Shown one piece after another: positions 1-7,132 of a stretch of DNA of 25,487 bases. Position numbers and translations under genes: made by a program. A model generated the notes under the pieces. It did not search any database, was not told the DNA's origin, and saw only the letters and a program-made list of their open reading frames with translations. Numbering within the stretch: the stretch's first letter is position 1; each line of letters begins with the position of its first letter. The DNA is from Thermoleophilia bacterium (GTDB taxonomy: Bacteria > Actinomycetota > Thermoleophilia > Gaiellales > SKUG01): the NCBI GenBank assembly GCA_025964455.1, contig JAOPYU010000128.1, positions 1 to 25,487 of the forward strand, written 5' to 3'.

Positions 1-339
1 GAACTTGTGCAGCGACGCTAGGAAGCTCTTGCGCGTGGAGGCGGAGGGAAGCGCCACGCGCAGCGCGTGTGGCGCGACGGCGTAGCGGTCGCCGCTGAGC
101 AGGTAGGACATGAAGCGCGCAACGTCCGCGCGCCGCACATCAAGCAGCGTCGTGCCGCCGGCGGCCCGCCGCGTCCTGGGATGCGAGAGCCACGTTCGAA
201 ACTCATTGAGCTGGGCGCGGTAGCGCACGCGGGTGGAGTCGGCGACGTCGGTCTGCGCGAGAAACTCGCGGATCAGGTCGGTGTCGCAGGTCGTGTCCGG
301 GGTGTCGGGTCCAACGACTGACAGATGGTGGCGCGGCAT
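1..339 (-). CDS. Tyrosine recombinase (phage-type integrase), N-terminal part, cut by the window edge
   Basis: This gene reads leftwards from an ATG at 339 and is still open at base 1, giving 113 visible codons. The reverse-strand sequence just upstream of the ATG contains GAGGAG, a good ribosome binding site. The visible protein contains segments such as DLIREFLAQTDVADSTRVRY and LNEFRTWL, followed by a second helical stretch (RRADVARFMSYLL). This is the layout of the SAM-like N-terminal core-binding domain of tyrosine recombinases. The catalytic domain (R-H-R-Y) would lie outside the window, so activity cannot be judged. The start lies about 85 bases from a tRNA/tmRNA 3'-end sequence, as expected for an integrase of an element inserted into an RNA gene. 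I am fairly sure of the family from the N-terminal domain and the context, but the catalytic half is not seen. Confidence 0.72.
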   Translation of the reverse strand, partial: MPRHHLSVVGPDTPDTTCDTDLIREFLAQTDVADSTRVRYRAQLNEFRTWLSHPRTRRAAGGTTLLDVRRADVARFMSYLLSGDRYAVAPHALRVALPSASTRKSFLASLHKF

Positions 340-424
340 GGTGTTCTCCTCGTATGAGGAGCCGTGCCATCTCGAATGTGGCCGCAAAAAACGGGAACAT
401 GACTGCCGCTGTCCGAAGGCTGCC

Positions 425-449
425 GCGGGTTCGATTCCCGCCGCCTCCA
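425..449 (+). repeat. Attachment-site-like copy 1: 3' end of a tmRNA or tRNA-Ala
   Basis: The bases form a perfect T-arm (stem GCGGG/CCCGC around the loop TTCGATT) followed by the acceptor strand CGCCTCC and discriminator A. A U at position 70 of the acceptor strand fits the G3-U70 alanine identity pair used by tRNA-Ala and tmRNA. No matching 5' acceptor strand (GGRGGCG-like) or anticodon arm lies within about 90 bases upstream, so this is a 3' fragment and not a whole RNA gene. A related copy lies at 4456-4480. The known behaviour of RNA-gene-targeting integrases makes an attachment site the best explanation. Confidence 0.62.
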
Positions 450-452
450 CTA

Positions 453-483
453 GAAACCCCCTCTTTGCAGGGGGTTTCTTTTT
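453..483 (+). terminator. Rho-independent terminator attached to att-like copy 1
   Basis: A perfect 10-bp stem, GAAACCCCCT paired with AGGGGGTTTC, has a six-base loop and runs into a T-rich tract. It directly follows the RNA-gene 3' end, so it looks like the native terminator of the tmRNA/tRNA gene that was duplicated with it. Confidence 0.85.
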
Positions 484-804
484 GTGGTTTTTTCCCGTCA
501 AAGTGGCCTACGGAAAGCACCTGCATACTGCCACAATTTGCGCGAGCAGGGAATTTCCACCTCGACACGGCCTGCAAGCAGAGCCGTTTGTTGGTGCTTC
601 GGATGGTAGCGACCAAGGGCGCCGCACGCTCGAATTGCCGCGAGTGTGTGGGGACCTGCGTTGCGAGTCGCAAGCAGCCCCCTGCGAACAGACGACGGAC
701 TGGCTGCCAGCGTCGCGGCCCAGTCGTCGCGGTCGGGTATTGGCGTCATCGAGGAGGCACTGCGGTGGCTCACGTGGAGGCTGCCGTCTGCCGATGGTAG
801 GCCC
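484..804. other. Gene-free stretch between the terminator and the RTX-like gene
   Basis: I see no convincing coding region, RNA gene or repeat here. Open frames on both strands have no recognisable protein features. A GAGGAGG ribosome-binding-like string at 751-757 is not followed by a usable start in the frame of the downstream gene. The promoter of the downstream gene presumably lies here, but no clear -35/-10 pair stands out. Confidence 0.5.
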
Positions 805-3258
805 GTGGAGTGGAGCCTTGGACATCTTCGTGGGTGTGGAGGCGCGCTCTCATGCATGGTGATGCTGGCGCTGGCGTGCGTGTGGGCGTCGCCGGCCGCC
901 GCGCTCGAGGTGACCCACGAGGGTTCCGCTACGGTGGTTCACGTGCAGAAGGGCGATCGCTCGAACACGACGAGCTCCAGTGGCATCCACCACTCCTACA
1001 GCCTGCCCGGCGACGATGACCAGATCGGCTGGGAGGGGTACCCGATCATCCAGGTCACGCCGGACCTGTTCACGGGCGGCTGGTTCGCCTGTGACCAATG
1101 CGGACCTGCGATCGCCACCAAAGAGCTCGTCATCCGGCTTGACCGCCCCTCGGTGATCACGCTCGAGGATCCGGCCCGCATGGGCACCGGCGAAGTGCCG
1201 CTCTCGATCAGGGTCGAGGCCAGCTCGGCCAAGGTTGCGGACGGGAGTGCGCTGCAGCTGCACTTCGACCGCAGCGATGTCACTCGCGACGACGCGATCG
1301 TCATCAGAAATCGGTCGTTCGATTTCGACGGCGACGGTCGCTCGGAGCTCGACATGTCCGGCATTCGCATGCGCGCCTTCGAGTTGTGGACCGGCGCGGG
1401 CAACGACACCGTCGATGCGCGCGGCGCGGGGGTCTACGGTCAGGTCACGTCTTGGTTCAAGTACTGCTGCCAGCAGGCGGCGACGGTGGATCTCGGGGAC
1501 GGCAACGATGTGATAGCCGGTCCGGAGCAGCTCGCCGACAGGCTCGACCTTGGCCGCGGGGACGACCGCGCGACGCTGGTTGGCGCAAGCACACAGCCCT
1601 TGACGATCAACACCGACGGGGGCTCCGACACGATCGATGCGTCCAGCTCGCCGCTTGACTTGCAGGTGTACGCGCGAACGCAGGAGGCGCTCACAATTAC
1701 ACTCGGACGGGGCATGTCGGAAATCCGATCCTACGCGCGCCATGTATCGATCGATGGGCGCAAGTCGAGATCCTTCTCGGCCGGGCTCGTCGGTCATGAC
1801 GCGGCCGTGACTGGAGGTCGCGGGAACGACCACGTCGAGTTCACTGGCCGAGGTCGGTTCCGCATCAACATGGGTGGCGGCGCAGACGAGGTGGCCTCCC
1901 TCGCGGCGCGCGCGACGGGCACGCTCGGTCCTGGCAAGGACAAGATCGAGGGCCTCGGTCCGTTCTGGTTTTCCGGTCATCACTGGCCAGCAGGATCGAT
2001 TCGTGGCGTATCGTGTGGGCCTGGTACCGACGACGTGATCGGCGGGCGCCCGGCGGGATCCGGATGTGAGCGCAGGCTCAAGACAGGCGCCAAGGGCGGC
2101 ATCACATTCAGGACGGACGTTCTCCAGCACGCCTTCACGATCGATCGCTGGTACGAGGTGACTGGCCAGGTGAACCAGCGCAGCGAATTCGGGCTGCTTC
2201 ACGAGCCCGAGAGCCCTGTGGTCAGCGCCGACGCAGAGCACGTCGTGCTCCGCCCAGGCCCAGACCTGCAGACCCTGTCGATGCACCTCACGAAGACTGA
2301 CGGAGTGACGTCGTGGGGTTGCCATCTGTGCCCGGCTATTGCTCCAACCGCCCAGGTTGACATTCAGGTCCAACACCCGTTGACGGTCAAGATCGACGGA
2401 CTGAACGCCAGTGCCGCGCATCTACCGCCACTCACGGTCACCGGTTACGGCAAGCGCTCCTCGTACGCACGAATCGAGACAATCTGGACCGGAGCAGCCG
2501 ACATCCGACTCGTCGGCCGCTCCCTTCAATGGAGCGACGCGCCGGTCGTCGTCATGGCAGGAGTGCCATTCGAGGTCGCAACTATTTCGACCGGTAGCCT
2601 CGCCGACCAGATTGACCTCAGCCGTGGAGATGGCTCGCTCGCATGGCGGGTCGAGAGCGGCATGGGCGCCGACCGCGTGACCGGATCTCCGTGGGACGAT
2701 GGGATCACGACGAAGGGGCGCGGCGCGGTGGTCAACGGGGGCGCCGGCAATGACAGCGTGGACGCTGAGGGCGGACCCTCGATACTTGACGGCGGCGTGG
2801 GGGACGACTTCCTCGCTGCTACCGCCGCTGGCTCGACCATCCGCGGGGGGCCGGGATTCGACGACATCGTCACGAGGCGGGGTAGCAGGCTCGTCGACGG
2901 CGGTCCCGGCGACGATCGCATCGAGGCTGCGGGTGGCTCGGACGTGCTCCACGGGGGCTCGGGACACGATTTGATCACGAAGCGCTCCGGGGTTCTCGGG
3001 GTGGACGGCGGATCCGGAAACGACTTCATTCAGCCGTACCACAAGGTATTGCTGCTAGGCGCGAACTGCGGCTCAGGGATCGACACCCTTTGGTTCGCGA
3101 CATCGTCGAGGGCGCGCCTCTGTGAGGACGTCACTACCAAGCGCGGTGAAGGCATCTGGTACGACGGTGCACACAGCCAGTTCTTCGAAGCCGGACGCTC
3201 GCGCCGTACGTTCGATGATCCACATTTCGAGCCCACTCCGCCCGACGCGCAGGACTGA
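805..3258 (+). CDS. Secreted RTX-like (GGxGxD repeat) protein with two CxxC modules
   Basis: This is a large secreted protein of about 817 residues with scattered glycine-aspartate repeats of the hemolysin-type calcium-binding kind (GAGNDTVDA, GDGNDVIAG, GRGDDRATL, GGSDTIDAS, GGAGNDSVDAEGG, GGVGDDFLA, GGPGDDRIEA, GGSGHDLI, GGSGNDFIQ). The densest run is near the C-terminus. A calcium-loop-like DFDGDGRSELD lies near residues 173-183. The N-terminus has a hydrophobic stretch ending in ASPAAA, a signal peptide. The GTG at 805 gives a signal peptide with an arginine in its n-region; an ATG at 856 is the alternative and leaves an uncharged, very short signal. Two halves each begin with a CxxC(G)PAIA element (residues about 96-104 and 506-513), suggesting internal duplication. 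No protease, lipase or adhesin domain is recognised. The repeats imply calcium-dependent folding after export. Confidence 0.8.
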   Translation: MEWSLGHLRGCGGALSCMVMLALACVWASPAAALEVTHEGSATVVHVQKGDRSNTTSSSGIHHSYSLPGDDDQIGWEGYPIIQVTPDLFTGGWFACDQCGPAIATKELVIRLDRPSVITLEDPARMGTGEVPLSIRVEASSAKVADGSALQLHFDRSDVTRDDAIVIRNRSFDFDGDGRSELDMSGIRMRAFELWTGAGNDTVDARGAGVYGQVTSWFKYCCQQAATVDLGDGNDVIAGPEQLADRLDLGRGDDRATLVGASTQPLTINTDGGSDTIDASSSPLDLQVYARTQEALTITLGRGMSEIRSYARHVSIDGRKSRSFSAGLVGHDAAVTGGRGNDHVEFTGRGRFRINMGGGADEVASLAARATGTLGPGKDKIEGLGPFWFSGHHWPAGSIRGVSCGPGTDDVIGGRPAGSGCERRLKTGAKGGITFRTDVLQHAFTIDRWYEVTGQVNQRSEFGLLHEPESPVVSADAEHVVLRPGPDLQTLSMHLTKTDGVTSWGCHLCPAIAPTAQVDIQVQHPLTVKIDGLNASAAHLPPLTVTGYGKRSSYARIETIWTGAADIRLVGRSLQWSDAPVVVMAGVPFEVATISTGSLADQIDLSRGDGSLAWRVESGMGADRVTGSPWDDGITTKGRGAVVNGGAGNDSVDAEGGPSILDGGVGDDFLAATAAGSTIRGGPGFDDIVTRRGSRLVDGGPGDDRIEAAGGSDVLHGGSGHDLITKRSGVLGVDGGSGNDFIQPYHKVLLLGANCGSGIDTLWFATSSRARLCEDVTTKRGEGIWYDGAHSQFFEAGRSRRTFDDPHFEPTPPDAQD

Positions 3259-3478
3259 CTACTGCCCCCCCCAGGACAGCCTCCAGCTTCGCTGGGAGTG
3301 GCGGCAGTCGATCCGCGTCGTTTGTCGGCGGTAGCTGTCGTCGAATGCCGCCGAATCTGCCACGAAAGCGATTGAGAAGTTCGGGCCGGCCACCGAGGTC
3401 CAAGCTTTCAGGCGCCGATCGCGCGCGCGCACGTCGGAGGCGTCGGACGTCGACGGTCTCGGTGTCTCGTTCCGTCGA

Positions 3479-4045
3479 TCAGCTGGTGACGGTGCCGAGT
3501 AGTGATCTCAGCCGGCGCAGGTCACCTTCGATCGCTGCGACGCATGCCTCGACGTTCTCGTGCTCGGTCGTCTGCGACCAGTCGAGGACGTAACCGGCAT
3601 TCCGCGCGAGCTGCTCGAAGAAGATTCGCTGCGTTCGTCCGTTGCCTTCGCGGAATGGATGGATGGCGTTGATCTCGGAGAAGAAGTGCGTCAGGCGATC
3701 GACGAAGTCAGTGCGCTCGAGCCCGCTGAGATGATCCTCAGCGGCGAGGTTCGCGAGGAGCTGGGTCGCCTGCTCTTCGATGTACTCGGGTCGGCAGAAT
3801 GGATGCGTGCGGGCGAGTTCGCAGCTGCGGATCTCGCCGGCCCACGGGTACACGTCTTGGAAGATGGTGCGGTGAATCGCCTGGAGGTGGGGGAGGTCGT
3901 AGTCACCCGGCAGGCCGTGCATGCGGATCGACTGCTCGCGAAGGAGCGATGCGCTGCGCTCGGCGTTCTGCAGCTCTACGCGGTCGGTGATGCCGAGTCG
4001 GTTGCGCAGGCAGCCTGAGGCCGGGTCTACATAGGAGTCATGCAC
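3479..4045 (-). CDS. Fic-domain toxin (predicted AMP transferase), VbhT-like class
   Basis: This 188-residue protein carries the full Fic active-site motif HPFREGNGRTQR at residues 129-140, with the catalytic histidine H129. The flap region before it (about residues 75-90) and the N-terminal YVDPASGCLRNRLG segment resemble the toxin VbhT of Bartonella as I remember it. Family knowledge: such enzymes move AMP from ATP onto a target protein hydroxyl; for VbhT-type toxins DNA gyrase and topoisomerase IV are known targets. The target here is not known from sequence. It starts with GTG at 4045 and overlaps the antitoxin stop by 8 bases, so translation is probably coupled. No secretion or DNA-binding domain is fused to it. 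The intact motif suggests an active enzyme that needs inhibition. Confidence 0.9.
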   Translation of the reverse strand: MHDSYVDPASGCLRNRLGITDRVELQNAERSASLLREQSIRMHGLPGDYDLPHLQAIHRTIFQDVYPWAGEIRSCELARTHPFCRPEYIEEQATQLLANLAAEDHLSGLERTDFVDRLTHFFSEINAIHPFREGNGRTQRIFFEQLARNAGYVLDWSQTTEHENVEACVAAIEGDLRRLRSLLGTVTS

Positions 4046-4361
4046 TCGCTCGATCGGCGGTCGCGCCGAGTGCGATCTGGATCGCCTGCTCGGTGGTCAG
4101 CTCGCCGGAGGCGACCCGCTTCATCAGGTCGAGATCGCGGTCAGTCGCCTCAAGACCTTCGAGCCGCGCAGAGGCGACCGAGTTGTCGATGGCGTTCTGC
4201 CCGACCAGCTCTGCATAGCGTTCTGCTGACACGATGACGACCTCCGGCTTTCGATGTGCGCCGACGTAGATGGGCTCGGCACCTGGCTCGCGCACGTCCT
4301 TCATCACCTGGGCAAGCCCGGTGCGGGCTTCGCGTACTGAAAGGATGCGTGGGACGGCCAT
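4038..4361 (-). CDS. Fic antitoxin: Phd/YefM-like N-terminus joined to a VbhA-like inhibitory C-terminus
   Basis: This 107-residue protein has two parts. Residues 1-55 (ILSVREARTGLAQVMKDV, then PEVVIVSAERYAELV) follow the pattern of Phd/YefM antitoxins, which bind operator DNA. Residues 60-98 (NSVASARLEGLEATDRD, then ASGELTTEQAI) match the VbhA antitoxin pattern. They contain the Fic-inhibitory motif [S/T]xxxE[G/N] as S64-A-R-L-E68-G69, whose glutamate blocks ATP positioning in Fic enzymes. The gene precedes its toxin and overlaps it by 8 bases. I chose the ATG at 4361 because TATACT lies exactly 6 bases upstream, a leaderless arrangement, and because the Phd-like homology begins there. An in-frame ATG at 4379 would add six residues. 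GTGTA/TACAC inverted repeats upstream suggest autorepression. Confidence 0.85.
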   Translation of the reverse strand: MAVPRILSVREARTGLAQVMKDVREPGAEPIYVGAHRKPEVVIVSAERYAELVGQNAIDNSVASARLEGLEATDRDLDLMKRVASGELTTEQAIQIALGATADRASA

Positions 4362-4412
4362 GTCCCCAGTATATCGCATAGTGTACCCGTATGGTTACAC
4401 AAGCGTGTACAC
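4362..4412 (-). promoter_or_regulatory. Promoter and operator of the Fic toxin-antitoxin operon
   Basis: On the reverse strand TATACT (plus-strand 4368-4373) lies 6 bases before the ATG at 4361, so transcription probably starts at or next to the start codon. Immediately upstream are an inverted repeat (GTGTACCC at 4381-4388 and GGTTACAC at 4393-4400) and a perfect palindrome GTGTACAC at 4405-4412. Together they give several GTGTA half-sites across the expected -35 region. These are plausible binding sites for the Phd-like half of the antitoxin. No good -35 box is visible. Confidence 0.5.
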
Positions 4413-4455
4413 ATTGCAGGATCGGGTCATTATGCGGTCGGTAATGAGTTGGATC

Positions 4456-4480
4456 GCGGGTCCGATGCCCGCCGCCTCCA
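4456..4480 (+). repeat. Attachment-site-like copy 2: degenerate tmRNA/tRNA-Ala 3' end
   Basis: This copy shares GCGGGT-CGAT-CCCGCCGCCTCCA with the copy at 425-449, with two differences, both in the T-loop (TCCGATG instead of TTCGATT). The T-stem and the acceptor strand are intact. It is not part of a whole RNA gene. It marks the probable far end of an integrated element. Confidence 0.6.
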
Positions 4481-4482
4481 AT

Positions 4483-4509
4483 GAAAACCCCCGTTTTGCG
4501 GGTGTTTTC
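4483..4509 (+). terminator. Degenerate terminator attached to att-like copy 2
   Basis: GAAAACCCCCG faces CGGGTGTTTTC around a TTTTG loop, a hairpin with one mismatch followed by a short T run. It resembles the terminator after copy 1 and is more decayed. It could still end transcription coming from the left. Confidence 0.55.
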
Positions 4510-4754
4510 TGATCGCGGTTAACTTCCCGTATCCCGACGGGAATCAAACGTCCTGCAACGCAGGAATTTGAGCTTCGACGGATTCCCGACGGTGCACTGA
4601 CAGCGACGCGATCGCCATTGGTATGTGCGTTCATCGTAGCGCGGCAAGTGCATCCCAGGCGCCGAAGCGGGCTGTCGAGCGTCTCGCTGCGACCGCCAGC
4701 TGTTCGCCCTCTGGGCGGACGTAGCTTCTGCCAGGGTTGGGTCGGCACGGTTGT

Positions 4755-5759
4755 TCACTCGCAGGTTGCGGTGCCGTAGTCCTCGTAGGGGGAGCTGCTC
4801 GGGATGGAAATGAACTGCCATTCGTAGTCGTCGGGGCGGAGTGCGAGGGTGAGCAGTCCGAAGCTGTCGGATCCCCGTGCTTGGCTGTGGGGTTCTGCGC
4901 GGCCGAATCCGTAGAATTCCGATCCGCCGGTGCCCACAACGAATTCGCGCATGCCATCTTGGCGTTCTTGGCCGTCCGCGTCCTGGGGTGCGAACCGTTC
5001 GTAGTTGTGTTCGTGGCCGGTCAGCACCACGTCGACGCCCGCGTCGTCGAGCGTACGCCACAACGTGCTGACGGAATCGTCGCCGCCGTGGCGGCGACCA
5101 GAGCTGAACCGCGGGTGATGCCAGAATGCCAGCGCGCACGCCGTCGGGTGTTTGGCAAGGTCGCGGCGCAACCACCGGACCTGGTCTGAGTCTTCACCGC
5201 AGACGTCGAGTTCGCCGCAGTTGGAGTTGAGAGCGATCAGATGCCAGCGGCCGAGGTCGAAGCTGTAGTACCCGGCGCCTGGCTTGCCTGCAGTTCGGCC
5301 GAAGTACTCGAAGTAGCCGCCGGCGTCGGGGGTGCGGTACTCGTGGTTGCCTGGCACCGGCCGAATGCGGTCTTTGAGGGCCCCCCAAGAGTGATCGAAT
5401 GACTCGTTGAAGTCGCTGATGTTGCCTTCGTTGTATTGCAGGTCGCCGAGGGCAAGAATCGCCTCGGGATGGAGGTCTTGTGCCAAGCGGGCAGTGTCTG
5501 CTTGGCGGCACTGGTCGTCGTGCACGGGTGAGCCTGGCTCGCACGCTATGTCGCCGGCGGCGACAATCGTGGGCACTTGGTGCGAGTCCTTCGCGGCGGT
5601 TGTTGTGGACGTCTTGGTCTTGGGAGGCGGGTCTCCGCGGTCGGCGGCGCTCGGGCCAGTCGCGCACGCGTTCAGCAGCACCGCAGCGGCCAGTGTGACG
5701 CCCACCGCGTGCGCGCGGCGCGGGTGCAGCCAGATCAGTGGTTGGCGTCCTTGCCTCAT
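4755..5759 (-). CDS. Secreted metallophosphoesterase (calcineurin-like / purple acid phosphatase-like)
   Basis: This protein of 334 residues has the full metallophosphoesterase motif set: AAGDIAC, LGDLQYN, PGNHEY, HHPRFS and GHEHNYER, which bind two metal ions and hydrolyse phosphoesters. The N-terminus is basic (RQ..HPRRAH), then hydrophobic, and ends LNAC near residue 32, a slightly atypical lipobox. A Thr/Ser/Pro-rich linker follows, so the enzyme is probably anchored outside the membrane. The ATG at 5759 overlaps the stop of the upstream kinase gene by 4 bases (ATGA), which decides the start over a longer form. It is the third gene of a regulator-kinase-phosphoesterase operon, so the two-component system probably controls its production. 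The substrate cannot be told from sequence; release of phosphate from organic esters is the family's usual role. Confidence 0.88.
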   Translation of the reverse strand: MRQGRQPLIWLHPRRAHAVGVTLAAAVLLNACATGPSAADRGDPPPKTKTSTTTAAKDSHQVPTIVAAGDIACEPGSPVHDDQCRQADTARLAQDLHPEAILALGDLQYNEGNISDFNESFDHSWGALKDRIRPVPGNHEYRTPDAGGYFEYFGRTAGKPGAGYYSFDLGRWHLIALNSNCGELDVCGEDSDQVRWLRRDLAKHPTACALAFWHHPRFSSGRRHGGDDSVSTLWRTLDDAGVDVVLTGHEHNYERFAPQDADGQERQDGMREFVVGTGGSEFYGFGRAEPHSQARGSDSFGLLTLALRPDDYEWQFISIPSSSPYEDYGTATCE

Positions 5760-7132
5760 GTTTCCTGCTTCGCGGGGATCTCGATGACGGCTGCCCATGC
5801 CCCGTTGACCTCGTGTAGCGCGCAGTCGCCGTTGTGCGCGCGAGCGATGGCCCGCACGATGGAGAGCCCCAGCCCAGAACCCCGGTGGGTGCCGCCTGTG
5901 GAGGCGCCTGCTGCGGCGAACGGTTCGAAGGATGCCTGCTGAGGTGAGATGCCTGGGCCTTCATCAGTGACCCACACCGAGACGACCTCGTCGTTGCTCC
6001 GTGCGTAAATTGTTGTGGTGCCTTGTCCGTGGCGCAGGGAGTTGTCGATGAGGTTGCCGACCGCTTGTTCGATGAGTACGCGGTCTACTGCCCATTCCCG
6101 GTGATGTAGGTCGTCGTCCGCGCAGGTGATCGTTCGTCCGGTGAGTTCGGCGCGGGCGGAGAATCGTTCGATGATGCTGTGCAGGAGTTGTTCTGCGGGC
6201 TCGTTGCGAATGGTCAGTCGGATGCCGTCGCGCTCCTGTTCGGTCAGCAGAAGGAGTGAGTCGGCAATCTGCACCAGCCGGTCGAGTTCCTGGTGTGTCC
6301 CCGCCAAGTGGCGACGTTGATCAGAGTTCAGTTGGGCAGCGAGTTGCAGCTCGAGCGCGTCGGCATGAGATTTGGCGGTTGCCAGCGGAGTGCGAAACTC
6401 GTGGCTGGCCACCGCGACGAACCGCCGCTGTCGTGCGGTGGCATCGCGCAGGCGATCGAGCATGTCGTTCACTTCAGCGGCAAGTTGGTCGATCTCCGTC
6501 ACGCCACTGTGATCGCTGATCCTTTCCGCGTCGTTGGTGCCGCGGATGCGTCGCGCTTCAGTGCAGATCCTGTGCACCGCGCGAAGCGGCAGGCCCAGCT
6601 GGTATGTAGCCGAAGCGATGATCAGCAGGGTGAGCATGGGCGTCAGCGCTAGAAGCGCCAGTACAAGGGCAGATACCGCGTCATCGCGAGCTTCCAAGGG
6701 GGCGCCGAGCAAGATGATCACGGGGCGCGAGTCACCGGTTTCAGCACCGAAGGCGAGTGTGCGAAAGGCGTCGTCCTTGACCTGCGTATCGCGTATTCGG
6801 CGAGTTCGCTCGTCTCCCGCGCGAACCCCGGTCAGGGCAGTCTTGAGGTCGCCCCCCTTGCCGCTGCCACCAATCACGGAGCGGCCGTGTTCATCGATCA
6901 CCTGGAAAACGCCGTCGTCGTCGTCGGCGAAGTGGCGTTCCGGGTTCTCGAGGTTTGGCAGGTTGGTGGCTTCTAGGGCGGTTGCGGCCTCGTCTGCCCG
7001 TACGCGCAGGCCGCGGTCGATCGTGTCGGTCATCGATCGCCGGAGCCAGATCACGAGCGTGATGGATGCCAACGCAACGATGAGGATCGTCGAGAGCGTG
7101 ATTCCCAGGGCTACGCGGCGACGGATAGTCAC
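5756..7132 (-). CDS. Sensor histidine kinase (HAMP, HisKA, HATPase_c)
   Basis: This membrane sensor kinase has 458 residues. Transmembrane helix 1 is at about residues 8-30, an extracytoplasmic sensor region of roughly 120 residues follows, and helix 2 is at about 152-178. A HAMP linker leads to the HisKA segment SHEFRTP with phosphorylated H244. The ATPase domain shows the N box (NLIDNSLRHG, about 360-369), DEGPGI (390-395) and the glycine box GSGLGLSIV (418-426). It starts with GTG at 7132 directly after the stop of the response regulator and ends in a 4-base overlap with the phosphoesterase, so all three are translationally linked. The sensor region has an acidic DDDD stretch near residue 70, which might bind cations; this is inference. 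The signal is unknown. Confidence 0.93.
   Translation of the reverse strand: MTIRRRVALGITLSTILIVALASITLVIWLRRSMTDTIDRGLRVRADEAATALEATNLPNLENPERHFADDDDGVFQVIDEHGRSVIGGSGKGGDLKTALTGVRAGDERTRRIRDTQVKDDAFRTLAFGAETGDSRPVIILLGAPLEARDDAVSALVLALLALTPMLTLLIIASATYQLGLPLRAVHRICTEARRIRGTNDAERISDHSGVTEIDQLAAEVNDMLDRLRDATARQRRFVAVASHEFRTPLATAKSHADALELQLAAQLNSDQRRHLAGTHQELDRLVQIADSLLLLTEQERDGIRLTIRNEPAEQLLHSIIERFSARAELTGRTITCADDDLHHREWAVDRVLIEQAVGNLIDNSLRHGQGTTTIYARSNDEVVSVWVTDEGPGISPQQASFEPFAAAGASTGGTHRGSGLGLSIVRAIARAHNGDCALHEVNGAWAAVIEIPAKQET

Larger units (their letters stand above)
450..4480. mobile_element. Putative integrated island bounded by tmRNA/tRNA 3'-end repeats
   Basis: The segment is bracketed by two direct copies of an RNA-gene 3' end (425-449 and 4456-4480; 23 of 25 bases identical), each followed by a terminator-like hairpin. 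Between them lie a large secreted repeat protein and a Fic toxin-antitoxin pair, typical accessory cargo. There is no integrase inside. The recombinase at the left edge lies outside copy 1, so tandem insertion of several elements at one RNA gene, or loss of an internal integrase, are both possible. The right copy and its terminator are more degenerate, which suggests an old insertion. The intact RNA gene would have to lie to the left of the window; this was not seen. Confidence 0.4.

Noticed and set aside
361..449. A complete tRNA gene ending at 449
   Set aside because: The T-arm and acceptor 3' strand are perfect, but there is no complementary 5' acceptor strand, D-arm or anticodon arm within 90 bases upstream.
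850..2421. Long open frame on the reverse strand opposite the RTX-like gene
   Set aside because: The frame is a by-product of GC-rich codons in the forward gene; the encoded protein has no recognisable domain, while the forward frame has a signal peptide and GGxGxD repeats.
3259..3478. Hairpin CTCCAGC-TTC-GCTGGGAG after the RTX-like gene
   Set aside because: The stem has a bulge, sits in a C-rich tract and has no T-run. It may slow transcription but I could not support calling it a terminator.
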